64,000 nt of DNA from Apium graveolens (Eukaryota > Streptophyta > Magnoliopsida > Apiales > Apiaceae), in assembly GCF_009905375.1 (NCBI RefSeq), contig NC_133657.1:63798503-63862502 (forward strand). Reading direction: 5' to 3'. The first letter of the stretch is position 1. Each line of letters begins with the position of its first letter. The position numbers and the translations under genes are program-made. A model generated the notes under the pieces. The model was not told where the DNA came from. It did no database searches and saw only the letters and a program-made list of their open reading frames with translations. Of the stretch, positions 9,999-21,100 are shown in pieces.

Positions 9999-10092
9999 AT
10001 GAACAAGAAGGATGTTGGAGTCAAGATTCCTTTTCTGGACAAAGATAATTACCATCACTGGAAGGTAAAGATGCATCTTCATTTACTTTCTC
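9999..10092 (+). pseudogene. gag start of element A, truncated
   Basis: ATG at 9999 opens a frame that begins MNKKDVGVKIPFLDKDNYHH and is the same as the first residues of the element C gag (minus strand, 62,052 downward) for about 30 codons, then diverges. The rest of element A is missing. Full-length gag would form the virus-like particle. The break falls close to the border of the next LTR at 10,120. Confidence 0.85.
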
Positions 10093-10119
10093 TTGTGCAC
10101 CTAACTAAGTAGTAAGTTT
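10093..10119. other. short unassigned join
   Basis: 27 bases between the truncated gag and the next LTR candidate; no feature seen. Confidence 0.4.
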
Positions 10120-11745
10120 TGTTAAATCTATTGCTTCTGGACTCAAATATATATATCAAGTCCCAACTCTCGGTAGCTCGGGCCTCCCAAGGCCTAAGGA
10201 ATTTCCATCCAAAACTCACATACAACTAGTGTGCAAATCTGAAAAAATGAGGTGTCCTACTCTACACCTTTCCACCTTACTCCCACTTTAAAAGCAAGTA
10301 ATCAACCTTTAACCAAGAAAACCTACTGTACTAATACCCTCAACTAATGCCTCAACAAGTGTGGAGATCATTCATATCCTAGATCACCATAATGCAAACA
10401 AATTACCAAAAATAACACAAGTTAGTAACCATCAAAATTCGACTTACCAAAGAAGATTATTTCTTACAAGTTCGACTTATAACACTTAGCCAACAACAAT
10501 TATCATGCACACTAACTTACCTTAGCTAATTTTAATAAAACACAAGGTAACAACTCTTATTATGCACAATCAAATTCGAAAATCATGAGTTAAAACCATA
10601 CATGCATGCCTTCGAATATATTAGCAAAGATACCATAGTTTTTCATCAAAATCTCATTATAAAAATCAACATGCAAGCCTAATACTAGCGATATCTAGAA
10701 TGATCACTAACATGCAAATATTTTTATCAAGTTTTCCTTACAAAATACATGTTACTAGCACATAAATATACTAGAATCAAGTAAAACAACAAGAAACCAT
10801 CCATTCGGCTCATAGCAAGCCATTTCCGAATGGACTGGAGTGAAAAAAACACTTGCACAAGTGTGAAACACTGATGCCTAGTCATTTTCAGCCCCCAAAG
10901 TAATGTATCTCATGGTGAAAACCTTGGATTCACAAGAATCAAAGGTGTTATCTTGAGTTTAAACAAAAACACAACCATGCAACCATTAAACATCAACTTC
11001 TAAACATAAAAGCTTTGTGTAGTGTATAAAATAAGTATAGGGAGTGAGATTACAATAAAAGAAGGTGAATGATTGAATGAAAATGGAAGGAGATGCTGGT
11101 GGTGGTTCGACCGAGAGGGAGGGAGAAGAGAGGAGGGATAGTGGAGTGTGTGAGGTGAGTTTGAGTGTTGGAGTGGTCTTTGATTATTTCTTTTTGCTTT
11201 ATCCACATGCAAAGAGTTAGTGGACATTGTATTTACCAAACTATCCCTTTCCCACTACTAATCATGATTTGCATGCATGGTCATTTGAGTAATTTGGCTA
11301 GTGGAAAAATGGTTAGTGGGGTTGGAAATTCAAATTTTGTCTTTGTCTTTGTATTGGGAGTAGTATGCATGCATGGGCAATGGAGTAATTTACTAATGAA
11401 TATTCAAATAAATTACAAAGAATAAATTTTATAAATAAAAATATAACTCTATAAATTACAAGAGTGGTATCATAAAATAGCTTAGAATTTTAAAAAATTT
11501 ATAAGATCACTTTTGAAATTTATTGATAAAAATATTTTTAAAACGATTTTTCTCTAATAATGAAATAAAATTTATAAATCACAAAAAAATAATATATCTC
11601 TTACTTTCTAAATTCTTAAATAATTTAACACAATTATTATGCATCAATCCAATCACACAAGCATATATTCTTAAAATTTTATAAATGACTCAATTATAAT
11701 TATAAAATACTCAATTAAAAATTAAATGAAATACCGGTTGTAACA
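10120..11745 (-). mobile_element. Probable LTR of an unidentified gypsy-type element (minus strand)
   Basis: The plus strand begins TGTTAAATC at 10,120 and ends TTGTAACA at 11,745; read on the minus strand it starts TGTTACAACCGG and ends in ACA. A pyrimidine-rich stretch on the minus strand (11,100-11,160), followed by leader-like sequence, suggests promoter and R region in that orientation. No ORF is convincing: the 79-codon and 86-codon frames at 11,000-11,425 overlap on opposite strands. The five bases on each side (AGTTT and GAAAT) differ, so there is no target duplication and one boundary may be wrong. Confidence 0.4.
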
Positions 11746-11929
11746 GAAATGCGGAGCCCAAGGTTTATTGGAACGGTTGAAATCTTTAAAGGACTAAGAA
11801 ATTTGGCTTACGAATTATCACTATCCACAAACAGTCGACAAGTCCATAACGAGTACCACGAATCGATGCAAACCATGCAAACTAATTAGCACAAAATGCA
11901 ATCAGTGGAGAACAAGGATAATATTCTGC
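11746..11929 (+). pseudogene. Chromovirus pol 3'-end fragment
   Basis: A segment around 11,760-11,850 matches 32,010-32,110 near the end of the Tekay-like pol: in both a GGTTGAAATCTTTAAAGGA stretch precedes the segment encoding a DLAYKLAP-like peptide. This is the C-terminal region of a chromovirus integrase, where the growing frame ends before the 3' LTR. Stops make it non-functional. It is directly joined to the last 650 bases of a related LTR. Confidence 0.55.
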
Positions 11930-12580
11930 TATACGACTGATCATCATATAATAGGGGCTCTGGTAAATGTCATATTCTTCCAATTAGAATTGAGATGCAA
12001 TATCGTAATCTAAGCCTTAGGTGATGGGTTTACTATAAAGGTATTCGCAGTATTAAATGAGTCAATCAAAGACATTATTTCGAAAGAGGTGTGTATCACA
12101 AGGAAAAATACTTTTAAATAAACATATATTCTTATACGGATTAATATGATTTCTTTAACAGTCTTTTCATATTATTGATTATTACGGCTGAGCATTATTG
12201 CTCATTCATACTTTCTTTTAAATGTCACAACACAACAGATAACCAGTATGCCAGTGAGGATTTAGTTGCTTACAATCGCGGGGAGAAGTCCTTGCAGCTT
12301 TGTGTCTGAAAGGCCAGAGCATTGAGATATGTTTCAGATATTTGTAAGATTATTGTAACTCCATGTAGAGGTTACGAATAATAGTTCGAGATCCTGTACA
12401 TTTGAGTTATAATAAAAGAAGGTACATTTTGTACATCATTTTTAAGATTAGAACTTGTGTGAGAGAGGTATTAGGGGTCTGTATTGTGAGTTGTTGAATT
12501 ATTAAAGTAATACATGTTTTAAATGATTGAATGAGGGCATGACAACTCAAATTTCTGATCCCGGATTTGGGACCGTTACA
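11930..12580 (+). mobile_element. 3' part of a Tekay-like LTR
   Basis: The sequence follows the 21,470-22,127 part of the Tekay-like LTR throughout: the TACGACTGATCATC segment, the GGTATTCGCAG segment, the CATGTAGAGGTTA segment and the terminal CCCGGATTTGGGACCGTTACA-like end. It ends at 12,580. About 3.3 kb of the LTR start is missing. It diverges clearly from the copies at 18-27 kb, so it is an older or different family member. Confidence 0.75.
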
Positions 12581-12585
12581 GTTTC

Positions 12586-12776
12586 TCACTGCCATTGAGT
12601 CGTCTCTTTACTTCTATTTTAAATTTCTTTTTATCTAGAAATTTTAACCCAACTTCCCACTCTTTGTCTTTAGCAGGTGTAGCACTATTAAATATCTTTT
12701 TAATATTCCCTACTTTTCTTTTTAGTGGTGGTTGAGCATAACACACTTCATCATCCTCATCATCTTCACTGTACAT
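12586..12776 (-). pseudogene. Possible Mutator-like transposase N-terminal fragment
   Basis: On the minus strand from an ATG at 12,776 a frame has an acidic start (MYSEDDEDDEVC), a PPLKRK basic patch and then EWEVGLKFLDKKKFKIEVKR. This pattern, acidic and basic N-terminus followed by VGxKFxxxxxFKxxV, resembles the N-terminal domain of plant MuDR-type (MULE) transposases. Only about 60 codons remain; the frame is cut by the LTR that ends at 12,580. The identification rests on one motif and is tentative. Confidence 0.4.
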
Positions 12777-13261
12777 ATCATTAGAGCAACTCCAAAGGCC
12801 TCCAACTTACATGATGATATATGAATTATCCACTTTTCACTCGTTTCTTCAATCAATTTAAACTCTTTGATCTAATCCTCTATTTCGCCCTTTGCTTCTC
12901 GATACCGCTACTTGATAATTAGAACTTTAGTTAAGATTTATTTTGATATTGGGTTGGGCTTTTAAATAATATCGGGTCAGTTAAATGGAGTGGATTGTTG
13001 TAGATATGGGTTAAGAAATGATGTGGAAGCTCACTTGTCATGACTTAACGGGTTTCTGTTAAAGGTTAAAGTCATTTAACTGCAATGAAATCTTAAAATA
13101 TGTATGATTATTTGATGCAAATCTTATTTAGCTTCAAGTACTCAATTGCAAGTTTTTTCACTTCAATGACCTACCTGCAAATTACGCCTCACTTCAATGA
13201 TGTATTAGCCATTTAACCCTATAAAATTTTTCCAATTAAGTCTATTTTGTATCACACACTT
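12777..13261. other. unassigned DNA
   Basis: No coding frame, repeat boundary or RNA gene is recognised. It may hold 5' sequence of the possible MULE (minus strand) and flanking host DNA before the LINE fragment. Confidence 0.4.
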
Positions 13262-13327
13262 AGAACTGCGTTTGGAGGTAACCTATGTCCAAGATGTCAT
13301 AAGGAGGAAGAAAAATAGGAACATCTA
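13262..13327 (+). pseudogene. LINE ORF2 fragment, left piece (zf-RVT region)
   Basis: The 66 bases before the Tat LTR encode a NLCPRCHKEEE segment. A Cys-x2-Cys-His-Glu-Glu pattern is typical of the zinc-binding domain after the reverse transcriptase of plant L1-type LINEs. Reading continues at 34,929 beyond the Tat element with a VWEKVMLWWG segment, the usual next part of this domain. The LINE is truncated at its 5' side near 13,262. Confidence 0.7.
13323..13327 (+). repeat. Target site duplication ATCTA (left copy)
   Basis: ATCTA precedes the 5' LTR and recurs directly after the 3' LTR at 34,929-34,933. It was made when the Tat element inserted into the LINE. Confidence 0.9.
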
Positions 13328-13463
13328 TGTTAGGGCCCAAGCCCAACAGGAATACCAGGCCCAATAAGAATACAAGCCCACTAAGGAATATTATAAATTG
13401 GAAGCTAACCCTGACTTTTAAGAGGTTGGATATTGAGAATAGGGACTAGATTGTGGGTCAACA
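13328..13463 (+). repeat. 5' LTR of the Tat element (136 bp)
   Basis: Begins TGTTAGGGCCCAAGCCC and ends GGGTCAACA. It matches 34,793-34,928 along its length with a few differences. It contains a TATAAAT-like box near its middle. 136 bp is very short for a Tat element. Confidence 0.9.
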
Positions 13464-13464
13464 G

Positions 13465-13482
13465 TGGCGCTAGAAGGAGGGG
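13465..13482 (+). promoter_or_regulatory. Primer binding site of the Tat element
   Basis: TGGCGCTAGAAGGAGGGG starts one base after the LTR. A TGGCGC primer site is usual for Tat-lineage elements and is not the initiator-Met type used by the copia elements and the chromovirus in this window. I cannot name the tRNA with certainty. Confidence 0.75.
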
Positions 13483-13682
13483 ACCTATCTCAAATAATCT
13501 CCATAGAAAAAGATAGTCTGAATCACGAGCAAGTGCCTGAAGCTCAAGCTCCAAGAACTAGAGAAGTAAAAATCATCCAAAAAAAAGCTAAAACAAAGGC
13601 AGAACACTGCTACAACCTCAAATATTGTTGTTTGAGCAAGGAGATGCCATTTCAGTAGAGAGGCCAACCCAGTCAGATCCTA

Positions 13683-15049
13683 TTGATCGGAAAAAGTGAC
13701 CGAAAGGCTGCGAGAAAACCCTCGTTGAAGCCTCTACTGGGCAAAATGTTTTGTCAAGTGATATGTGCCTGCATCCTGCATCTCGATAAGAAACAACGGG
13801 ATAAAACTAAAGGTGAAGAAGATGATGATGTGGTGGTCCCAGATGAAGATGACGTGGAACTCAAGTTGCTTGAGAAAGAACGAAAGCTGATCACAGAAAA
13901 AATTAGACGCAAAAGGGAGCTAATGCATTTACATCGTGAGTTTTCCAAAGTTTCTGAAGATTGCAAGTCCCTGGAATATAAAGAAGAGGAGCATGACTCT
14001 ACATGGCTTCTATCAAAAGCAATCTACATTTTTTAAGTATGAAGAATCAACAGGGTCTCTTTACTCAAAAAGGAAGAAAGAGAAGGTAGATGATGTTGAC
14101 ACTTCTGAGGAGGACGAAAGTTACATCGTAGGTTCGAAGCATCGTCATTTTTCGAAGCTTACGAAGCTTGCAGATGACTTGTCTCTTATAAAAAACTATA
14201 TTCGAACACAAAGTGAGGGGATGAAAGTAGCATCTAAAAGCCCTCTCCCAGTTAAAACTGAAAATGCAAATATTAATAGGGAGTTGAAAGTACCTTATAT
14301 AGATTCTTTTGACGGATCTGCGGACCCGTCATATTTTATCAACTTGTTCGATGGTAGGATGGACTTTTTTGGACACTCCAAAATAGCTCGTTATTGATTC
14401 TTTTCCACCTGTTTGAAGGGCACAACACTAAATTGGTTCAATAACCTTCAGCCTCGATCAATCGACTCCTGGTCTATTTTAAAAAGCAAGTTCAGAACTC
14501 GCTTTTCTAGCAACAAATGAGGTGCTCGAAGAGATTTTCAAAAAGGAAGCCAAGACCTTATAGACGGTGATCAAAATCATTGAACATAGGTTAACTCTCT
14601 AAGAGGCTGTGGGAAGCATCCAGCATGCTCGCTCCCCAAAGGCTCATCGAAATCGAAGTCCACGAAGATCTAGGGACTTCGAGAAAAAAGAATATCACAG
14701 TCCTCAACAGCCAGAAATGGCTCACAGCTCTAGACCCTCACAGGATTCCCTAACTCCTCGAAGATACCAAAGGCCTCGTGACCGCGTGACAGAGACTTCC
14801 AAGGTTTCGGAAGATAAATAATTGAATTTACGGGCAAGAGACTATCCCGAACCAATCAAGCTAAATACGGATAAGGCCACGATATTGGCAATCCTTAAAA
14901 TATACCCTTCTTATAGGCCTCTAAGGCCAATGAACCCTAATAGGCCGCCGAGCAGTAAGTATTGTGACTTCCATAAGGACACACGGCATGAGACTGAGCA
15001 ATGTTTTCAATTGACAAATCTTATAGAGGACAAAGTGCGAAATGGATAG
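13683..15049 (+). pseudogene. Tat gag, broken
   Basis: Pieces in three frames: 13,683-14,036 (Lys/Glu-rich, coiled-coil like), 13,936-14,397, 14,609-14,821 and 14,822-15,049. The second contains VPYIDSFDGSADPSYFINLF, the start of the plant gypsy gag core, and the sequence after its stop at 14,397 continues the core. The 14,609 piece is an Arg/Ser-rich linker. The last piece holds YCDFHKDTRHETEQC, the CxxH-HxxxxC type finger found at the end of Tat gags. At least four interruptions are present. An intact gag would build the particle. Confidence 0.8.
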
Positions 15050-15179
15050 TTGGCCCATTACGTCGAAAGTACCCAGTCTCACAGATCTCAGCGCTACGAA
15101 CTGGACAGGGTAATCGATGTCATCTCTGGGGGATATTCAACAGAAGGATTCTCAAATAATTATAAAAAAATTATATGCT

Positions 15180-15870
15180 CGAGACGTCTGCAGGGTTGAG
15201 ACCAAGAGGCCTCGAAGAAACCCGACACCCGTCATCTCTTTCTCAGATGAAGATTACACATACGATATTATTTAGGACCATTAGGATGCCCTTGTCATAA
15301 CAACCAAATTGGCACAAATAGAGTTAAGAAAATCCTCATAGATAATGGAAGTTCAGTAGACATCCTATACTACAGTGATTATTCTAGAATGGACCTGGGT
15401 GATAGAAAACTCGATAGAACCAAGGGAACCCCTCTTTATGGTTTCACAAGAAAAGAAATTAAGCTCATAGGCATCATCGACTTTCCGGTCCTCTTCGGTT
15501 CGCCACCCTGTCAGATTTGGCGTGTGGTTAAATTCCACGTTGTCAATACAATCTCAAGCTTTAATGCTATAATAGGATGAACCACCGTAGGACCTCTCAA
15601 AGCAATCATCTCCATCGCCCATTTAAAAATGAAGTTCCCTACTGAATTTGGGGTTGGCGAAGTATGCGGAGACCAGAAGGCCTCACGTTAATGCTGCCTA
15701 GGAAATTCCATTCCTAAAAGGCGATCCACTCAATCCTCTGAAGTCCACCAAGTGGTGAAAGTTGACCCAAGGGAGTTAATCGAGATACCTAAACCAAGCA
15801 ACTGTAAACCCAACGAGGAGCTGGAAGAGGTCAACCTCGACGACACATCTGAAGATAAAAAAGTCAAAAT
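15180..15870 (+). pseudogene. Tat aspartic protease region
   Basis: The frame near 15,340-15,365 reads DNGSSVDILY, the active-site form (Asp-Asn-Gly-Ser-Ser) usual in Tat proteases. The piece 15,389-15,580 continues with RMDLGDRKL and the protease core up to NAIIG. Stops follow at 15,578 and in the linker to RT. The protein would process the polyprotein; here it cannot. Confidence 0.75.
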
Positions 15871-16560
15871 TGGAGCTGCATTGTGATCAAATATCAAACA
15901 ACAATTGATACAAATGCTTCATGACTTCGCAGACATCTTTGCTTGCGACCCGAAAGACATTCCAGGGATACCGGAGGAGATAGCTCTTCACAGAATGAAC
16001 ATCTCCCCGAAAGCTCGCCCCGTGAAATAAAAGAAAAGAATTTTTTCGGCAGAAAAACAAGAGACTATGGATGTTGAGATTAACAGGCTTCTCGAGGCAG
16101 GCTTCATCAATGAGGTTCAATTCTATAAATGGATTGCAAATGTTGTCCTTGTAAAGAAAAGTAGTGGTAAGTGGCGCATGTGCGTTGATTACTGGAACGT
16201 CAACAGAGCCTGTCCAAAGGATTTTTATCCTTTTCCCAACATAGACCAACTCATAGACTCCACAGCTGGGCATGAGATGATATCTTTCATGGATGCATTC
16301 GTGGGTTATAACCAAATCAACTTTTATAGAGAGGACCAAGACCACACGGCCTTCATAACTCACAGAGGAGACTTTGGATATAAGGTCTTACCATTTGGTC
16401 TCCTCAATACTGGAGCGACCTTCCAGTGGACCATGGATACCATATTTGCTCCATAAATAGGCCACAACTTGTAAATCTATGTTGTTGATATGATAGTAAA
16501 ATCAGTTAGAACCTCGGACCATGTCGCCGACCTCATCGAGACATTCACACGATTTTGAGC
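15871..16560 (+). pseudogene. Tat reverse transcriptase with altered catalytic box
   Basis: A DIPGIPEEIALHRMNI segment near 15,958-16,005 opens the RT. The frame 16,067-16,456 holds EINRLLEAGFI, VVLVKKSSGKWRMCVDYWNVN and the DAFVGYNQI segment. Translation in the same frame past the stop at 16,454 gives Tyr-Val-Val-Asp at 16,478-16,489 where gypsy RTs have Tyr-Val-Asp-Asp, so the first catalytic Asp is lost. Q to stop changes occur elsewhere. Position after protease and before RNase H is normal. Confidence 0.85.
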
Positions 16561-17113
16561 TCATAAAATGCGTCTGAATCCAGCGAAGTGCTCCTTCGGG
16601 CTTACAGGAGGAATATTTATGGGTTATCTTCTGACTCATCAAGTTATTGAGGCCGATCTAAACCAAATTTAGGCAATCCAAGAGCTACCATCTCCTAAGT
16701 CTTTAAAAGATCTCCAATGCCTCACAGGCTCCATAGCTGCGCTATGATATTTTATTCCTCAATCGTCAAAAAGACGCCTTCCAATATTCAACATTATAAA
16801 TAATGCATCTAAAGAAAGTAAGTTCATATGGAGAGATGACTGTGAGGCAAACCTTCAAGGCATCAAGACCTTCTTATCCTTGCCACCAATACTAACAAAG
16901 GTCTCTCCTTGCGAACCCTTGGAAATCTACCTCTCCGCGACAGATTCCATCTTCGCGTCAGTATTATTAAAGGAAAACAACCATGAGCAATTACCAGTGT
17001 ACTTCATGAGTCACATGTTGAAGGATGCAGAGCTTTGTTACTCCAGGATCGAAAAACTCATTTTTGCCCTAGTTATGTCCAGCAGAAAGTTGCGTCATTA
17101 TTTCCAAGGGTGA
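16561..17113 (+). pseudogene. Tat RT thumb and first RNase H
   Basis: Reads NPAKCSFGLTGG and a GYLLTHQVIEAD segment (RT connection), then an SPKSLKDLQCLTGSIAAL segment, and from 16,880 the open part with EIYLSATDSIFASVLL (first RNase H core, with the usual Asp region altered to LSATDS) up to SRKLRHYFQG. Stops at about 16,670, 16,745 and 17,111 break it. Confidence 0.75.
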
Positions 17114-17167
17114 TTGATCATTGTAATGACCAACCAGCCACTTAGGAAAATTCTCCATTGACCCAAT

Positions 17168-17713
17168 ATGTCGGGAAGGTTAGCCGCTTGGACAATTAAG
17201 ATCAGCCAATTTAACATCGAGTTCACTCCAAGGACCTCAACAAGGTCGCAAGCCTTGGTGGACTTCGTCGTTAAATGCAACTTCGGGGGTTATGAAGAAG
17301 AAGAAATTCTCCAGAAAGAAACTAAAAAAGCCTGGACACTATACACGGATGGATCCTCCACCATCAACGAAGGAGGAGCTGGCATCATTCTCACCAGTCC
17401 AGAGGATTTTAAGATACAACAGGCTGTCAGGTTTTAGTTTAAAGCAACAAATAACGAGGCCGAGTACGAAGCCCTCATAGCGGGACTCCGACTAGCTCGT
17501 TTCCTCGAAGTCGGTGCCATATTGAACTACTGTGATTCCCAACTCGTCGTTAAACAAATTAAGGGAGAGTATAAAATTTTGAATGAAGGAATGGCAGCTT
17601 ACGCAGATATTGCCAAAGGATTGCTAGAGTCCATACCCTTCTGGACCTTAAACTACATAGACAGATCAATCAACCACTGGGCAGATGCCTTGTCAAAACT
17701 AACAGCCTCGTGC
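17168..17713 (+). pseudogene. Second, archaeal-type RNase H of the Tat element
   Basis: Frames 17,168-17,437 and 17,522-17,713 (the first part of a longer frame) give WTLYTDGSSTINEGGAGII, NNEAEYEALIAGLRLA and YCDSQLVVKQI, followed by WADALSKL. These carry the catalytic Asp, Glu, Asp and Asp of an RNase HI-like fold. This extra domain between RT and integrase is characteristic of Tat-clade elements. Only one stop (17,435-17,437) interrupts it, so this is the best preserved domain. Confidence 0.85.
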
Positions 17714-18166
17714 GCCAACAAGCCTACCACTCCATTTTATATCATGGACCTCGCAGCCTCATCCATCACGGAGACCTCGCCTCTCGTAAACCATATTTCC
17801 CAAATCCAAGGTTGGCGAACTCCACTCATTCAGTTCATTCAAGGGACTCTCCCTGATACAAATGAGACCGGCAGAAGGAAAATAGCCTTCAAGGCAAGGA
17901 ACTGCTGCATGGAAAATGGGCAACTATATAGAAGATCACTAACAGAGCCTTTGCTTAAATGTGTCGGAAAAGATGAAGTAGAGCTAGCAATAATAGAGAT
18001 CCATACAGGCATCTGTGGAGAGCATTTGGCCGGAAAAAAACTGGCTCTCCAAATCATTAGATATGGCTTTTTTGGCCCTCTATGCGACACGATTATGAAG
18101 AATTCACTAAAAATTGCAAGCCATGTCAGCTTTACAGCTCGATTACACGTAGGCCTCCCACTTCTC
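17714..18166 (+). pseudogene. Tat integrase N-terminal part, cut by nested LTR
   Basis: The frame that started at 17,522 continues into the linker and the integrase zinc-binding domain: EIHTGICGEHLAGKKLALQI with the two His-like positions, then a degraded second half in which Cys codons are lost. At 18,167 the chromovirus LTR begins. The integrase catalytic core is absent from the window, removed by the deletion at 34,083/34,084. The last 0.3 kb (17,859-18,166) occurs again at 22,763-23,070. Confidence 0.8.
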
Positions 18167-21100
18167 TGTAAGAACCCAAATTTTTGACGTCAGTAAAAGA
18201 CCTTTAGAAATAGTAACCTTGCGGTTTATTAAAAACATTTACGACCACACCATATACGAGTGTTTAATTTAAGTTTCCAAGTTCATATTGTGGCTATACG
18301 TACTAAATGAGTGTATGCAAAAGTCGTGAGTTTTCGAAGAAAACCAATAGTCTAAATGATATTATTTTACGAGCCATCAAGGAATAAGAGAATTATACTA
18401 TGACCAAGAAAATCTTGAGAATTATAATTTTATAACTCATAACTAACTACGGGCACTGGAAATGGTAATGATTTACGATTAGCGGAATTCTTCGACGTAG
18501 CATTTACGGGAATTGATTTAAACGTACGTGAACGAAAAAGAGATAATGTAGGATGACAAAATCAAGTGATAACCTAGGAAATTAAGTATTTTATAAATTT
18601 ATTCAACAAGTAATAAATTATGAAGCTAGTTACAAAAATTAAAAAATAACAAATTTTGATAAACATAAATTCAAGGAGCTTATCATGCAAGCTTTGACAA
18701 ATGAGACACCTAGCTAAGCCTAGCCTTTGAAAATGAGATGCATCTTGTCCTACACAATTTATAAAGTCACAAAAGCCTATTTCCACCTCATTTCCAAGAA
18801 GCAAGCAAGGAAATTCTCTCTCTCTCTCTCTTTCTCTCTCTCTCCAAAAACCCAATGCTGATTTCCAAGAACACCATGGGAAGAAAAATTCATATCTCAT
18901 GATCTATTTATTTAAAAATCACCAAATTTTAACCAAAGCTTCCTCATACCATATACAATTACATTCAAAATTTCATGTCCATTGAATTAGTATAGCATAG
19001 TCAAATCCTTGCTCAAAATTGGTGGTGAATAGTAACTTTGAAAATCACTAACTTGTTTTCTTGATTTTTCATGAAAGTTTAAGGCTCCTAAAGCTAGAAC
19101 AAGGCTTCATCAAGGATCTTAGGACTTTAATAATTATTAACAATCTTCAAGGAAGGTATAATCATTCATCCAAACCTTGTTTAAGTTTTAAGTTTCAAGA
19201 AAAGTAAGGATCTTGGATATAAGTATGGTTTTGATGATTGATTTTATATTATCTTGATGTTTAGTTAATTAGTTTTAAGGTTGATGATTGTTGCCTCAAG
19301 AACATGATTTTATTGAGAGGATTTAGTGTTGAGATCATGATTTGATGATTGTTGCTGGTGGTATAATGATTTAAGACATAAACGAAACTCGAATCGTAAT
19401 CGTAACCTCGTTAAAACGAACAAAACATTATATTAAGTTTCTGCAGCCGAAGATGTAAACTATAGTTTATTGAAAAATAATCCTTGATTATGATAGAAAA
19501 TGTAATAAGGATCGTTTAGGCACTTGAATCGCTTGATTCCTATTTATGGATCAAAAGTTATGGTTGTTTTACTAAAAGTGATTTACGCGAAAAAACTTCT
19601 ACGAATTACGAACTTTTAAAATAAAAAGGATCAACTTAAAAATATTCATAAATCATGATTTTTCAATTTTATAAAAATGTCGGAGCCGAGGTCGCGCAGA
19701 GTATGAATGTCAAAACCAACCCCGTGTTAGGAAATTGCCACTTCGGGATTTTCACCCCTGTTACCAGAAAACCATTTTCAAATGATGTGTTTTAAATTTT
19801 GTCTAGAACACGAACGCGAAAACGGTGCGTCAATTGAGTTAACGGTTTGAGAGATATCAATATTTTAGTAAAGCGGTTTGAATAGTAAAACTCCATAGTT
19901 GACCGAACTTTTGAAATACTTTTCACCTAATTAAATTCATTTTATCAAAATGAAACTTTTTGGATTAATATTAAAAGCACTCAAGAAGCTCCTCGAGGTG
20001 GTTTTGTATTAAAATACTAATTTTACGATTTATTAAAAATGATAGAGTGCGAGTCGCGTAATAGTTATATTCGATAAAGTTAAATCTAGAAGACCACTTT
20101 GACCGTCCGTTTGGACCAAGGAGTGATACTCATTTCGGGTCAGGTCGAATGATGAAAGTTATGAAGTATTAAACTTATTAGAAATATAAGTTGGTTATGA
20201 GAGTATGAATACTTATTAGGATTATGATGTTTGTTGATTAGAAAACCTGGAACGAGAGGAAGTCGGGAAACGTGTCTTGGACTCCAGGAAAGTTTTCAAA
20301 CCCTACCTTTTAAAACAGTTGTGTTGTGTTTGTCTTCAAATAATGTCGACATATACATGATGTTATATTTACGATGTTTTACGAACTATGTTATATAATA
20401 TCATACGATATGATAATGATGTTGGTATATGAATATTACCGAATTTCAATCGATAACGCTAGAGAGTAGCGTTGTATATATGAGGAGTATATTTTAGACC
20501 GAGGATCGGTCAGTATAATTTTATGAAAACCTGGAATTATTCTGGAGGTGTTTTATTTAAGAATACAAACACTATAGTAGAGCGTGATATATAAGTTATA
20601 ATACCGAGAGTCAGTCAGTTTTTATAAGGTATAAACTCGGGAATCATCCCGAAGATGTTTTGGACCATTAAAAGTCCGTACTTATTTTATTCCAAGGGAC
20701 TCGATGTCCAATTGAGAAACATTAAATACCTCGAACTTTTATTAAACCGATTTCCAAAGATCGTATTCCCTCAACTATATTTTATTGTTCGAATAATAAA
20801 TATTATTTACCTATTCATTTATTATGGGAGAAGTATACTCCAACGAATATTTATTTCAAACCTGATTAAACATTAAAGATTATTAAATTACGTAGACATA
20901 AATTAGTTGAGAATATTATTTTAAAACCCGATTTAATTATTTTTTATTTATTAAAGGATTTATTTATGATTTAAAAATCATAAAAACCATATGTAAAATA
21001 CTTTCTGATTTTCGGAAAATCATTCGAATAATTTCAGATCGTCGGAGAATATTATCTCGACTTATTTTAAATATTTTGAATATAGTTTTAAAAGGAACTC

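Noticed and set aside
13754..13966. Ser-rich minus-strand frame
   Set aside because: Antisense shadow of the Lys/Glu/Asp-rich Tat gag.
15887..16363. 158-codon minus-strand frame
   Set aside because: Antisense of the Tat reverse transcriptase, whose motifs are clear on the plus strand.
18574..18900. Minus-strand frames also seen at 23,478-23,765 and 32,677-32,940
   Set aside because: Same LTR segment in three copies, read through a CT microsatellite that gives an artificial Arg-Glu repeat.
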